This document shows, piece by piece, positions 11,901-22,487 of a stretch of 64,000 nt of DNA. This DNA is from Vitellaria paradoxa (taxonomy: Eukaryota > Streptophyta > Magnoliopsida > Ericales > Sapotaceae), in NCBI GenBank assembly GCA_019916065.1, contig CM034241.1, positions 1,518,562 to 1,582,561 on the forward strand, in the 5' to 3' direction. Position 1 is the first letter of the stretch, and each line of letters begins with the position of its first letter. Made by a program: the position numbers and the translations under genes. The notes under the pieces were generated by a model. It did no database searches. It had not been told where the DNA came from and saw only the letters and a list, made by a program, of their open reading frames with translations.

Positions 11901-12107
11901 CCATCACACATATCTGTGTAAGTATATATGCAATTTACACGGTCGGAAATTTATGAACCACCAAACGAAACGAAATCCACATTCCAAAAATTTCTCAAAC
12001 CGCCATTCTCGTCAAAGCTCAGAGACGATAATGAAACAACAAATATACACATAAATATATACACACACTTATACAAAAGAGATATATGAGAGACATATGC
12101 AGACCAT
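8916..12107 (-). CDS. RPS4: 40S ribosomal protein S4 (eS4), copy 1
   Basis: Five exons on the minus strand: 12105-12107 (the ATG alone), 10425-10502, 10100-10280, 9550-9647 and 8916-9350, with GT-AG introns, give 795 nt and 264 residues, the usual length for plant eS4. The order is an N-terminal S4-specific region ([20 protein letters not shown]), an S4 RNA-binding domain (about residues 42-105, KLKYAL-like YALTYREV), the central region ([19 protein letters not shown]), a KOW motif ([11 protein letters not shown]) and a C-terminal helix ending QAGAAA. The protein is a structural rRNA-binding component of the small subunit. Intron 1 (1,602 nt) begins right after the start codon, so the first exon codes only for Met. 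Compared with copy 2, intron 1 carries about 1 kb of extra sequence, including a repeat at 11209-11570. The encoded protein appears identical to copy 2. Confidence 0.96.
11209..11571. mobile_element. Repeat with GGGTGTAAATGAAC end in RPS4 copy 1 intron
   Basis: Starts GGGTGTAAATGAACCAACC and ends with a roughly inverted GTTTGATTCATCTTACAGC. The interior repeats variations on gagctcgttgaactt / caagtttgtttattta. A diverged relative is near 12550-12740 and a longer one, inverted, at about 63050-63888 ending TTTTACACCC. It is absent from intron 1 of RPS4 copy 2, so it inserted after the duplication or was lost from copy 2. Confidence 0.55.
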
Positions 12108-12207
12108 GTTGGTTTCAGAAGCTCAGAGATCAGAACCCTCGAGAATTCGACTCCGCTTCGCGCCTCTGCTGTACTCCTGCACGCTGTGGGCGGAATGGAG
12201 AAAGGCC

Positions 12208-12418
12208 AAACCCTAGCCGAGCGGAGTAAATATATACCTCAAAGCAAAGTGTTTTCAGCTCAAATGATTGGGCTCATGGTGGGCCTTCAAATTGGGCTCT
12301 TTCTGAAAAGTGAATGGGCTCCGAATGGCCTTACGAATGGGTTTGGGTATCCTATTAACTGATAATCCGTAGCCGCAATTGCCACTTATTTAATTGGTCT
12401 ATGCCTTTGGATTGGGCC
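12208..12418 (-). promoter_or_regulatory. RPS4 copy 1 promoter: telo-box and site II motifs
   Basis: Just upstream of the first exon the plus strand shows AAACCCTAG (12208-12216), a telo-box. Beyond it are five TGGGCC/T site II motifs at 12269, 12280, 12293, 12315 and 12413. In plants this pairing is characteristic of ribosomal-protein and other growth-linked promoters, where TCP-type and Myb-like telo-box factors bind. Its match to the copy 2 promoter supports both copies being expressed. Confidence 0.75.
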
Positions 12419-13643
12419 CAGTAAACCCGTTTTCTTTTTTTTTTTTTGTTTTTCCCTTTCTGAAAATACATAAAACAAAAAATAATAAAAAAATAAAAAA
12501 CTGATTCCTGATATTCTAGAAATTTCTCAATGTCCTACTATTCATGTAATTAGGGATATAAACAAAATAAGTCAAGCCGAGTAGTTTGTAACTAAATTAT
12601 TTGAATTTAATTTAAAAATCTTATCAAACTTGAAAATATATTCATATTTATCTTACTAAATTTTTTTGCGGAAGAGGCTTACATAAATAAAAATTTATCA
12701 AGTAAGTTTATCAAATCGAGCTTAAAACTATACGCATTACAAATTGCATTCATGTTTAGTTTTAGTTTCACGATCATGAGTGTCTCCTTGATTTGAATTT
12801 AGTTTCATGATCACGAGTCTGTCCTTGAATTGTATTATTAACTTATTAAATACTGCATATACTAGTTCTGAGTTTGGTACTAACAGTAGAAATATTTGCT
12901 ATTACTATTATACTTTTACAACATGTAATTTTTTTTTTTTTTGGGCATTATTTATTGGCATACGAGAGCAATAAAAACATTTATTTATATTTATCATAAA
13001 CTTTTTTTTTTAACTAATGCATAATAATTTAATTTCCGAAAACAAGAACCTATGATCATTACCCATCTCCTGCTGTAATCCATAATTCTTGTTTAACCAT
13101 TTGTTTTTAGACTGTGTGTGTGTTTGAAATGATAAAAAAAAATCATTTGTTTTTAGACTTTGTGTGTGTTTGAAATGATAAAAAATGAGATATCGTGAGA
13201 TAAATTGTGAGTTCGTAACTCGTACAATAAGATAAAAAGTGAATAAATTTTAAAAAATTTTAAAATTTTTCAGATTTTTTTTTTTTTAACACACCAATCA
13301 GTTTATTAGCATAATGTAAATGAAATGCTACACATGCGCCTGGTAGGCAAATTTAGGCATGCAGTCTTCCCTGGAATGGTCATATGGTCATATGTATTTA
13401 ATGAATCTAACAATGGCATGTCTCGCAACTCAAAAATGCTTCCCACAAAATGTGACACATGAAACAAAAACAGCAAATAGATCATCTAATGAACGAGGGC
13501 CGTTGACCAAATTGTTCAATTTCTAGATCACCCAACAGTCAAACCAAATTTTAACAAAATTTAATTTTTTTTTGTGCTAAGAAATGAAAGGACAAAATTT
13601 AACTACAGCTAAATGGTGCCCACAACAAAACTTGATTATAAAT
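12419..13643. other. Intergenic DNA between the two RPS4 copies
   Basis: AT-rich DNA with no coding content. A fragment resembling the GGGTGTAAATGAAC repeat is near 12550-12740. At 13107-13270 a family A MITE end is present with its TGTGTGTTTGAAATGATAAA end duplicated about 50 bases apart. From about 13440 the sequence resembles the 3' flank of copy 1 (from about 8700), so the duplicated block begins there. Confidence 0.55.
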
Positions 13644-16076
13644 TTATGCAGCTGCACCTGCTTGGGCAGCCAGCCTCCTCCTGGCCTCTTCAATGATGGA
13701 CAATTTGATTCCTTTGCCCTTGGGAAGGGACACCCACGGCTTTGTACCTTTTCCAATGGTAAACACATTGCCCATGCGAGTAGCAAACTCATGACCGGTT
13801 GCATCCTGAACGTGAATGGTTTCAAAGCTACCCTTATGTTTCTCCCTGTTCTTGATGACTCCAACACGGCCCCTATTCCTTCCCCCAGTCACCATCACAA
13901 CATTCCCAACATCAAACTTGATGAAATCAGTGATCTTGTTTGTCTCTAGGTCAAGTTTGATGGTATCATTGGCCTTGATAAGTGGGTCAGGGTAACGAAT
14001 AGTACGCCCATCATAAGTGTTGAGGTATGGTATACCTTTCTGTCCAAACTGCACCGATCGAACTTTGCAAAGCTTGAACTGCGGAAAAGAAAACTCAGGT
14101 GTATCAGGCCGAAAGTGATGTCTAATACAGTCAATGTATCAACGTGTAATTCACAGTAATTATTTACAAAGCATAAAACAGAGACCTGCCTATTTACACA
14201 GCATTCCCCATGAATAATAAGTAGCAGAAAGAATTTCTCCACAAAAAAATATAGATCAAAACAAGTTACAGAAATAATGTTCATCAAACAATTTAGGACA
14301 AAAATGAAAATAGCAGACCATCCAATTCTACACATTAGTGTTAAACCTAAAGATTTATATTAAATGCAAGGTACAAGTTATGACTAGCAATCATCCAAGC
14401 ACCAACATCATGATAGGCATTAGTACAGCTTACAGGTGTTAGAAGATCCATTGAAAAAGACAACTTAATACTTGAAGCAACACAAGGCTTCCTTTAAAAT
14501 TAGAGAATCATTATATTCATTCAGCAATAACAGACCTTGGCCTCTTCCTCTCTCAGGGAATGGAGTCTGAATCGACCCTTCGTATCATAGAGGAGACGGA
14601 AATTCTCATTTGTCTTGGGAATAGATATGACATCTGGTGCAGAGGAAAAAAAATTGTTTAAAGACAAAATTCACGCAAGTAAACATGGAAAACATAAGCT
14701 ATTATTCACAAATTCTACTAATATCCATCTCCTATTTTATATAACATTACGATTTTTGAGGGAGTAACTATATAGTGGAAGCGATTATGGGTCACATATG
14801 CCCCACAAATCAGGTGGTAACTTACAGTTGATAATGGCCAACTTCCTTCAGGGAAGGCATGTGAGAACAGATGCAATATAATTCTAAATAGTACACCTTT
14901 AGATGGATTTTATCATCTAAATCCAATTTCTAGGACCAAATTTATTTTCAATACATACATCATGGTCATATAACCCCTCTCCACATGATCCGTCCAATAC
15001 AGTTTTAGCACGTTGAACAAAGACAAAAAAATTAAAATAAGCTCACAATTGTTATTGGAAGAGCATACCCATGAAACCAGCAGGGTACGTCTTATCTGTC
15101 CTAACCTTCCCATCAACAAGAACATGACGCTGCATCAAGATAGCAATGACTTCACGGTATGTGAGAGCATATTTCAGCCTGTTTCGCAAGATAAGAATCA
15201 AAGGCAGGCACTCCCTTGATTTATGAGGTCCAGATGAAGGTTTGGGCGCCTGCACACCAGAAAGTTCAACTTACGGTATCAAAGTAACTGGATTAACAAG
15301 AGACAGCAGATAGGCAGAATGAAAAACTAAAATAAGACAAAGAAAAGAACCAAAAAAAAAAAAGGCAGAAAATTAAAAGGCCGTCTACTCACAAATGCAC
15401 CACCAAGCTTATCGAGCATCCAGTGTTTTGGGGCATTGAGCCTCTTCAAATGTTTCTTCAAACCTCTGGCCTGTAATCCAATATCATTTGAATTCCGGTT
15501 AAATAGAAGATAAAGCCATAAGGATCGCAGTACAATGTTGCATTTTAGAAGCAATCATTCAGAAAGAGTGATCAGGATGAGGAATAACTATAACTATGAC
15601 TTTCCACTAAGAGAAATGCAACTACTTTCAAATAATCTCTCTTTGAAAAAATAAGTTAATATGTTAAATTCAAGATTTTTCCAGTTAGCTTTGAAAAAAA
15701 AAAAAACTCTTACTTTCACCGTTTCTGCTTATCAACTACTATTTCATTTTCGAATAAACTCAACTCAAACAGATGACTGTTCCATTGTATTTGTAACTCA
15801 TTTTAGTCCAACTATTCGAGCTGAGATAATGATGCATCTCCTCCACCAGCAAGAATCACTATAAATCATGCAATTAAACAACAAATGATGAAACCTCTCG
15901 ACCAAAAATAAAAAACTACATTCCTGTCCCTATAAAATCAGGGACCTCCAAAACCGCCATTTTTATAGAAGATCAGATACGACAAAGGAAATACGACGCT
16001 AAGACTAAACAACATATATATATATATATATATATACACACAACATATATATCTGAGAGGGAGATATGCAGACCAT
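13644..16076 (-). CDS. RPS4: 40S ribosomal protein S4 (eS4), copy 2
   Basis: Five exons on the minus strand: 16074-16076 (ATG alone), 15393-15470, 15069-15249, 14536-14633 and 13644-14078. Exon lengths (3, 78, 181, 98, 435) equal those of copy 1 exactly, and I find only synonymous differences, such as GTACAG/GTGCAG for Val-Gln and GGG/GGT-type wobble changes. Domains are as in copy 1, giving 264 residues. Intron 1 is only 603 nt. Introns 2-4 and the 3' flank still align in part with copy 1. The pair is a tandem, same-strand duplication. Identical proteins with clearly diverged introns point to strong purifying selection or gene conversion. Confidence 0.96.
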
Positions 16077-16158
16077 ATTGGTTTCGGAAGTTCAGAGATG
16101 AGTCCCCTCGAGACTTCGATTCCCCTATGCACGCTGCGGGCGGAATGGAGAGCAGCCA

Positions 16159-16332
16159 AAACCCTAGCCGAGTGAAAATATATTTAGGTCTCAATGCTGA
16201 AGTGTTTTGGGGCATTTCGATTCGAACGAGAGAATAAGTTTGGGCCATGGCCGAAATTATTGGGCTCGAAAGTAGTGAGCCTCGCTAATACATTGGGCTA
16301 TTACTGAACTGTGTACCAGTTCGATGTGGGCC
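16159..16332 (-). promoter_or_regulatory. RPS4 copy 2 promoter: telo-box and site II motifs
   Basis: AAACCCTAG (telo-box) at 16159-16167 lies 83 bases above the ATG. TGGGCC/T site II motifs are at 16241, 16261, 16294 and 16327. The arrangement mirrors the copy 1 promoter, so the duplication carried its promoter along. Confidence 0.75.
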
Positions 16333-16538
16333 ATGTGGCCCTATAAATGAACTTTGGCTACCCAATAAACCAAAAATATACAACCCTAATTGTCACGGGA
16401 ATGCTAAAGGGAAAATGAGCCTCGGCCTATTTGTTCACTTGTTTGGCCGGCCTCCAGCCTGAACAGTTGAGTTCGGGCTCAACTCATTAAGCTTTTCTGA
16501 GAAATTTGGGCTCCATTCAGCTTAATGAATTGATCTAA

Positions 16539-16898
16539 GGGCCCGTTTGGAGCACTGAAAAATACCAAAAAATTCTAAAAATCTCTATAATTTTCTACAG
16601 AATTTTTTTCACCTCAAACTACGTAAATTTATATAAATTTATATATCAACAAACCCCAACAAATTTTTATAAATCCCAATAAAGTTTTTATAAATTTCAA
16701 TAACATTTCTACAAATCCCAATAATATTTCTACAAATTTCAAAAAGTTCTAACAAAAAAGTCAAAAAGTTTCTACTCACATCTGTTCAGAACCAGAATTA
16801 TTCTTTTCTATTTTTTGTAGTTTGTAGTTTACACTCCATAAGCCAGAAAGTAACCAAAATTATATTTTATTTCAACTTTTGTAATTCTAAACGGCCCC
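16539..16898. mobile_element. Tourist-like MITE, 360 bp, TAA target duplication
   Basis: Left end GGGCCCGTTTGGAGC, reverse complement of right end GGGGCCGTTTAGAAT, matching at 11 of the first 13 bases. TAA flanks both sides (16536-16538, 16899-16901). Terminal sequence and 3-bp TAA duplication fit PIF/Harbinger-type non-autonomous elements. Confidence 0.82.
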
Positions 16899-17389
16899 TA
16901 AATTCTTTATGACAAAATTGTCAATTTTCATTTTTTTCTTGTCTTCAATTTTCACACTTTTGTATTTAACTTTTAATTTTTATTTTTTTATTCTCATAAT
17001 AAGAAAAATAATAAAAACTTGAAAATACTTTTAATAATAATAATTGTTTATTGGTAATTATAGCGTTAGGAAAGTGGCAAGTAATAACAATGGTCAAAGG
17101 TAACAACAAGCAACTGTGGCAATGCGAAGATACGAAGGTTGGCGACCAAAAGTAATGGTGGATTGGTGGTGGTTGCAGGAGTTGAGTGGCCAAGAGTTGA
17201 GGTGGTGATAGCATGGCCAACAACTAGCGGAGGTGGTGGCCAATGATCAATAATGGTGGGTTGATGGTGAGTGATGGTAGCAATTGTTTAAAAAATAAAA
17301 ATTTAAAAAAATACATTTTTTATGTTTTCATAATTTTTATATTTAAATAGTTTATTATTTTACACTATCACTCTTGTTTGGAATATTGA

Positions 17390-17610
17390 ATTTGATAGTA
17401 ATTAATTTTATTTAACAAGAATTCCCATCAATTTTTATATTTGGAATGAAAATAAATTTTATGAGTTAAATTAGATTTCATTTCATGACTTAAATTTTAA
17501 AATTTTTACACCATTTGAAATTCAAACTCAAAATAATAAAATTTAATGATATTTTATTATTTTAGTAAACCATCTAAGCAAATGGACAAATTTATCTTTA
17601 TATACATATT
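17390..17610. repeat. AT-rich repeat, inverted copy near 26140-26390
   Basis: The reverse complement of this segment aligns along most of its length with 26150-26390, with shared phrases such as tatcattaaattttattatt, tgaatttcaaat and gaattctt. It is a dispersed repeat, probably a non-autonomous transposon; ends are not defined. Confidence 0.55.
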
Positions 17611-19050
17611 CGTCACATTTTCTCTTTTCCATTACCATGGTCAATTTTAGATTTATTTTACATCAATTCAATTCAATTCAATTTTTAAACACAAACACGT
17701 GTATTGAATACGAAATTTTATTTATCAAATCAAGATAATTCTTTATTTAAAAATCAAATCAATTCTATGGGAGGGATCTTGTTAAAATGAAATATATATT
17801 TAATAAATCAAACTCTAATTTGGTTCAACGAGCACTAAAATAATGGCTCAAATTATATTCGATTTAATTAATTAATGACCTAACTATACTAGAGTAAGCT
17901 TACGGCCTAATCAAGTTCCACTGAATACATTCTGTATTACAAACCCATTATGGGAAGGATCATTCGTTTAGTTTACTGTTAAATTTTAAAAATTTTTAAA
18001 AATTTTAAAAAATTATTTATTTTTTATTTCACTATACGAATTACGAACACATAACTTATTTTACTTTTTATTACTCAAAACACACTCTAAATCTATTTAA
18101 TCTAACCGTTTTCTTTTGTTGTATTTTTACTACTCATTCCTTCCAAATTCGAATGTATGTGTAATTCAAGGACAGACCAAAATGCATTTAATTGAAAATC
18201 ACGGGCATACTTTTTTATTGTGAAAAAAATAACGGGCATGCTTATCACATAGGAGAATTTTTGTTTTTTCTTCTCCCGGAATTTACATTAAACAAGCACG
18301 TTGCGTGCTTATAGGTGTGTGGTCTTGATTGTGATGCTTCGACTCTATTTAGATCAAAAGATGCCTTGTGACCCCAAATTTGGGTCTGCAGTGAAGAACT
18401 ATATTTTTTGCGGGGGTTGTTGTGAGGAAATAAAATGCTGAAATTTAATTGTTTTTAATCGAATGGTTCTAATTTAATTTAATTAAAATTATTTTTAAAA
18501 TAAAAATAAAAGTTAAAAAATTTTGATTGGAATACAATTAATACAGAATGTAAAAAGTCAAGCGTTATTAAAATGAAAATAAATCTCAACTTTTCATTTT
18601 TTCACTATAATCTTACAGTAACCTGACAGTAAATTTATTCACTGCAGTCCCTTAAAATCCCAAATTTGTTTCAAGGCCCCAATAAATCAGTCTGACACCC
18701 TGTTTTAAATGGCTTTAATTTTCATTCAGGACGAATGCCCCGGTCGGTTTATAAATATATATATACATATTTTAAAAAGGACAAGATTAAATGAGAATTA
18801 AATGAAACTAACTACTAGTCAACTGGAGTACCATCCTTTTAAGGTAGGGTTTCGAAAGTCAAAAAGAAAAAAATAATTTTTTTTATTTGAAAAGAAAAAA
18901 ATTAATTTTTTTATTAATTCGATATTTTTATCCTTCATGTTTTATAAAAAATTTAAAATTAGGAAGGTAAATTTAATTATTTTAGAAAAAATCAAAAAGT
19001 TAAGTAATTAAAAATAAGTCAGTAGTTAGCAGTTGCCAAATGTAACCTAA

Positions 19051-19311
19051 GGCTTAATTTGGCATTAATAAAAACTAACTTTTTTTTTTCTAATTAGCTA
19101 TTAAAAAATAACTTTTTTTTTGACAAAGGGGAAAAATTCTAATTTTTTCATAGTTAGTTTTTTCAAATTTTTTTTTTTGTTAATTTGATATATTTTTCAT
19201 TGATTGTTTAAAAAAATTAAAATGTAAAAAGATAGTTTTGATAATTTTAAAAAAATTAAAAAGCTGAGCAATCAAAAGTTAATTTTTAAACAGTGGATGC
19301 CAAATGAACCC
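19051..19311. mobile_element. MITE, 261 bp, TAA target duplication
   Basis: Left end GGCTTAATTTGGCAT and right end ATGCCAAATGAACCC are inverted repeats, with TAA at 19048-19050 and 19312-19314. The interior is poly-T/A-rich. Confidence 0.75.
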
Positions 19312-19659
19312 TAAGTTAATACAGTGAATTTATAACCTTTCGGCAGTAGTCACTGTTTACACAAGGGTAATACTAGACCATTAAATTTTTTTTAACAAAA
19401 AAAAAAAAAAAAAACTCACAAAAATGAACTCTAACGACACAATTATACAGCTGATTGCCTATTTTGAGACAATATGATATGATTTTGATTACGATAGTGA
19501 AAAAGAGGATTTCCCCTTTGATTTTTACTCCACGATTGCCCTGAAGGTAAAAAGGTCAGCTACTGAAAAAAGAAAAAGCCCAAAAGTTGATCAAAAGAAG
19601 CAAAGAGCGCTAGAGTGACATCCCTTCCTTTTTCAAGAGCAAGAAAAGAATCGTGTACA

Positions 19660-19667
19660 TATATATA
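19660..19667 (+). promoter_or_regulatory. Possible TATA box for the GILT gene
   Basis: TATATATA, 60 bases before the ATG at 19727, so transcription would start about 30 bases before the start codon. Supported by position only. Confidence 0.4.
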
Positions 19668-19726
19668 GATAGCGTGTACCCAACAAAAGGGGAGACTCAA
19701 CAGGAGCAATTTGTTTGAGCAAATTA

Positions 19727-21851
19727 ATGGCTTCTCACAAAACAGTCTCCGCATTCCTTACCATAACCGTCCTGCTTCTCCTGCTCATATCTCATTCTTC
19801 TTCGAGTGACGATGGTCGTCAGTTCAAGGCTGATTCAATCGCCAATTCTCAGAAGGTTAAGCTGTCATTATACTATGAAGCTCTCTGTCCATACTGCGCA
19901 GACTTCATTGTCAACAGCGTGAGCAAGATCTTTGAGAATGGACTCTTCTCCATCATCGATCTCAAGCTGCTCCCCTGGGGTAATGCTTATGTCAAAGATA
20001 ACAATAACTGGGTTTGCCAGGTCTGTCTCTGTTTCCATCTTCTTCGTGCCCATCTTCTCACACATGTAGACACAGAGATATTCCCTTCAACTGATAACTC
20101 ATCTTTTCTAGAATTCTTTGTCAATGCTCTGATCTACCTAGTACGTGATTTACCAAGATCAGCCCTCACCAAGCTTGACCTCAGATTGTGTTTGTTAAGC
20201 TCAAAGATAGATTGGTCAACATTATTCCGACTTACCTAAAGTATAGTTTTAAAAAAAGATAACGGCCGGTATAATGATAATAGACATGATAACAGAAATA
20301 TAGAGTAAAACAGGATATAATTAAGGATAGCGAAGGAACGGGTATGGTGTGGGGGAGCCTTTCCCCAATCCCACCCTGCTAAGTAATTCTCCTTTATCTT
20401 ACTATGTTTTTAGTTGTTTTTAAAATAGGACAATAAATCAAATATAAACAAACTATCTATTAACCAAAAGAATATAATGTTAAAAAAAAAAAGAATCAAT
20501 ATATAAATGAACAGAGTAGTAAAAACTAACATTTCAATACAAAATATTTCAATTTCTCGACATACAAAGTAAGATTAGCAAGAGTGTTTTTGTAATTCTA
20601 ACCCTAATTAGCGTAAGGCAGAGATTTTACCCTATTCCATCCCAAACGCTACCGAATTTTAATTTTTGTCCCCCACTCCTATCCCATGAGAGCAGGATCA
20701 CTTTGGATTCCCCACTTTACTTACCCTATTGTCATCCCTAGGTGTAACACGAATACAACAAGTGGTGTAATGCGATCAAAGGGCCAAAAATTATTACTTA
20801 ATGATGTCATGTAATAGTAATGGTCAATTTTTAAAACTATGCCTATAGTCTTGATATATATCAAATTCATGTCGTGATATCATCTACATTTATGTACCTG
20901 GACAAGATAATTAGCATCTCAAAAAATGAATACCTTGGACACACAAAAGATAAATGCTATCCCCACCCGACCAAGAACCTTAACTCCCAAATAATTTTCT
21001 TATAGCCTATTTTAACTAACACATTCTATACATTGGTAGAAAAGTTCTTCAGAAAATATAACAAGAATGTTGTAACAGAATTGTGACACACCCATATCTA
21101 TATATATAAGATACAATATTTTCTGTGAGGTATGTACATTTACGATAGAATAACATTTTCCTTAATTATAACTCATTCCTTTATTACATCAAAAGTTTGT
21201 GGAGCTAACTTCTTCCGTGATCAATTCCATATGATAATAAGCAGCATGGGCCAGATGAGTGTCTGCTGAATACAGTGGAAGCCTGTGCTATTAGAGCATG
21301 GCCAGACCAGGTAATTTAATACTTGATCATTTACTGAACTGGAAACATTTTCAAACAATATATAGCTCAAATTTTCCAAGTTCAGATATGTGATTCTCTC
21401 TCTTAACATTAATTTTCTCATACAATACGATTCTGGTGCAGGGAGCACATTTGAGCTTCAGATTCATCAAATGCGTAGAACGTTTACATTTGGAGAACAA
21501 ACATACTGATTGGAAATCTTGTTTTAGAACAGAAGGATTGAATCCAAAACCTGTTGTGGATTGCTTCAAAAGTGGACTCGGGTTCCAGGTAATTAAATTA
21601 GTCGTGCTGTATATGTATGCTTAAGTTTCACACTCTTTTTCTTTTAACACCATCATAAATCAGTCGTTTTGTACATGTATGCTTAATTTTCACACTCTTT
21701 TTTCTTCTAACAACATCATTTTTTACCTTTTCATTTGTGCAGCTTGAACGAAGTTATGCTGATGAAACGGCCCACCTCAATCCCCCTCATAGATATGTAC
21801 CATGGGTGGTTGTGGATAATATCTCTCTGCAAGAGGCAAGTCCCACCCCCC

Positions 21852-21882
<31 letters not shown>

Positions 21883-22487
21883 AAACCTAATATCCTTTTT
21901 ATTTTTTCTGGGTGTAGGATTACCCAAATTTTGCATCCTATGTCTGCAAAGCTTACAAAGGCCCCGTGAAACCCAAAGCTTGCAGTTCACCTCTGCTTGA
22001 GATCAGCTCATTGTCAAAGCCTACCGATCAAGCTTGCTACGCTAGTGATGCTAAAAACATAGTAGGCTTCGAACCGCGGAAAGCTTCAATGTCAATTAAA
22101 AACCAAAGCGGCCCTGAACCGCCAAAAGCTTCATTAGCTAAAAACCTAGCAGGATCTGAACTGCCAAAAGCTTCAATATCAACTAGAAAGCTAGCAGAAC
22201 CTGAACCACCACCAAAAGCTTCATCAACTAGAAACCTAGCAGAACCTGAACTGCCAAAAGCTTCTTCAACTAGAAAGCTAGCAGGACCTGAACCACCGCC
22301 AAAAGTTCCATCAACTAGAAAGCTAGCAAAACCTGAACCGCCGCCAAAAGCTTCTTCAACTAGAAAGCTAGCAGAACCTGAACCGCCAAAAGCTCCATCA
22401 ACCATAAACATAGCAGGAACTGAAACAGAACCTGAACCGCCAAAAGCTTCATCAACAACACAAATGAAGCCAGAAACTTCTGCATAA
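19727..22487 (+). CDS. GILT-family thiol reductase with repetitive C-terminal tail
   Basis: Five exons: 19727-20020, 21245-21310, 21442-21588, 21743-21835 and 21918-22487, giving 389 residues. A hydrophobic signal peptide (about residues 8-22) points to the secretory or vacuolar route. The active-site CPYC is at residues 54-57. The GILT signature C-Q-H-G-x2-E-C-x2-N-x4-C is complete across the exon 1-2 junction (CQHGPDECLLNTVEAC). The fold ends with PWVVVDN, then SYVCKAYKG. The family reduces protein disulfides in acidic compartments. Plant members are usually about 230-270 residues; the excess here is a tail (about 246-389) of some nine imperfect 12-16-residue units of the type STRKLAEPEPPPKAS. 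Intron 4 uses a GC donor (GAG|gcaagt) with an AG acceptor; the other introns are GT-AG. The ATG at 19727 is followed by GC and lies just after a likely TATA box. Confidence 0.9.
20330..20745. repeat. Dispersed repeat inside GILT intron 1
   Basis: Begins near gggtatggtgtgggggagcc and ends ccctattgtcatccctaggt. On the minus strand the end reads AGGGATGACAATAGGGTAAG, like a common plant repeat end (AGGGATGGCAATGGGG). GC-rich ends surround an AT-rich centre. It is probably a non-autonomous DNA transposon. Confidence 0.5.
22060..22470 (+). repeat. Coding minisatellite in GILT exon 5
   Basis: About nine imperfect tandem units of 36-48 bp built around aactagaaagctagca, gaacctgaaccgcc and aaaagcttc. 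Unit lengths stay multiples of three, so all remain in frame. They encode the Ser-Thr-Arg-Lys-Leu-Ala-Glu-Pro-Glu-Pro-Pro-Lys tail. Confidence 0.9.

Larger units (their letters stand above)
16333..19659. other. Gene-free interval with several MITEs
   Basis: No gene is supported. Contents: a Tourist-like element at 16539-16898; an AT-rich piece with a short GC-rich ggtggtgg-type core (about 16905-17340) like that inside the element at 61239-62552; a segment at 17390-17610 whose inverted copy lies near 26140-26390; a family A relative at about 17970-18090; and a MITE at 19051-19311. The rest is A/T-rich without recognisable structure. Confidence 0.6.

Noticed and set aside
12208..12216. Interstitial telomere sequence
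   Set aside because: A single AAACCCTAG unit at a ribosomal-protein promoter is a telo-box, not a telomere array.
13584..13949. 121-residue plus-strand frame
   Set aside because: It is antisense to the last RPS4 copy 2 exon.
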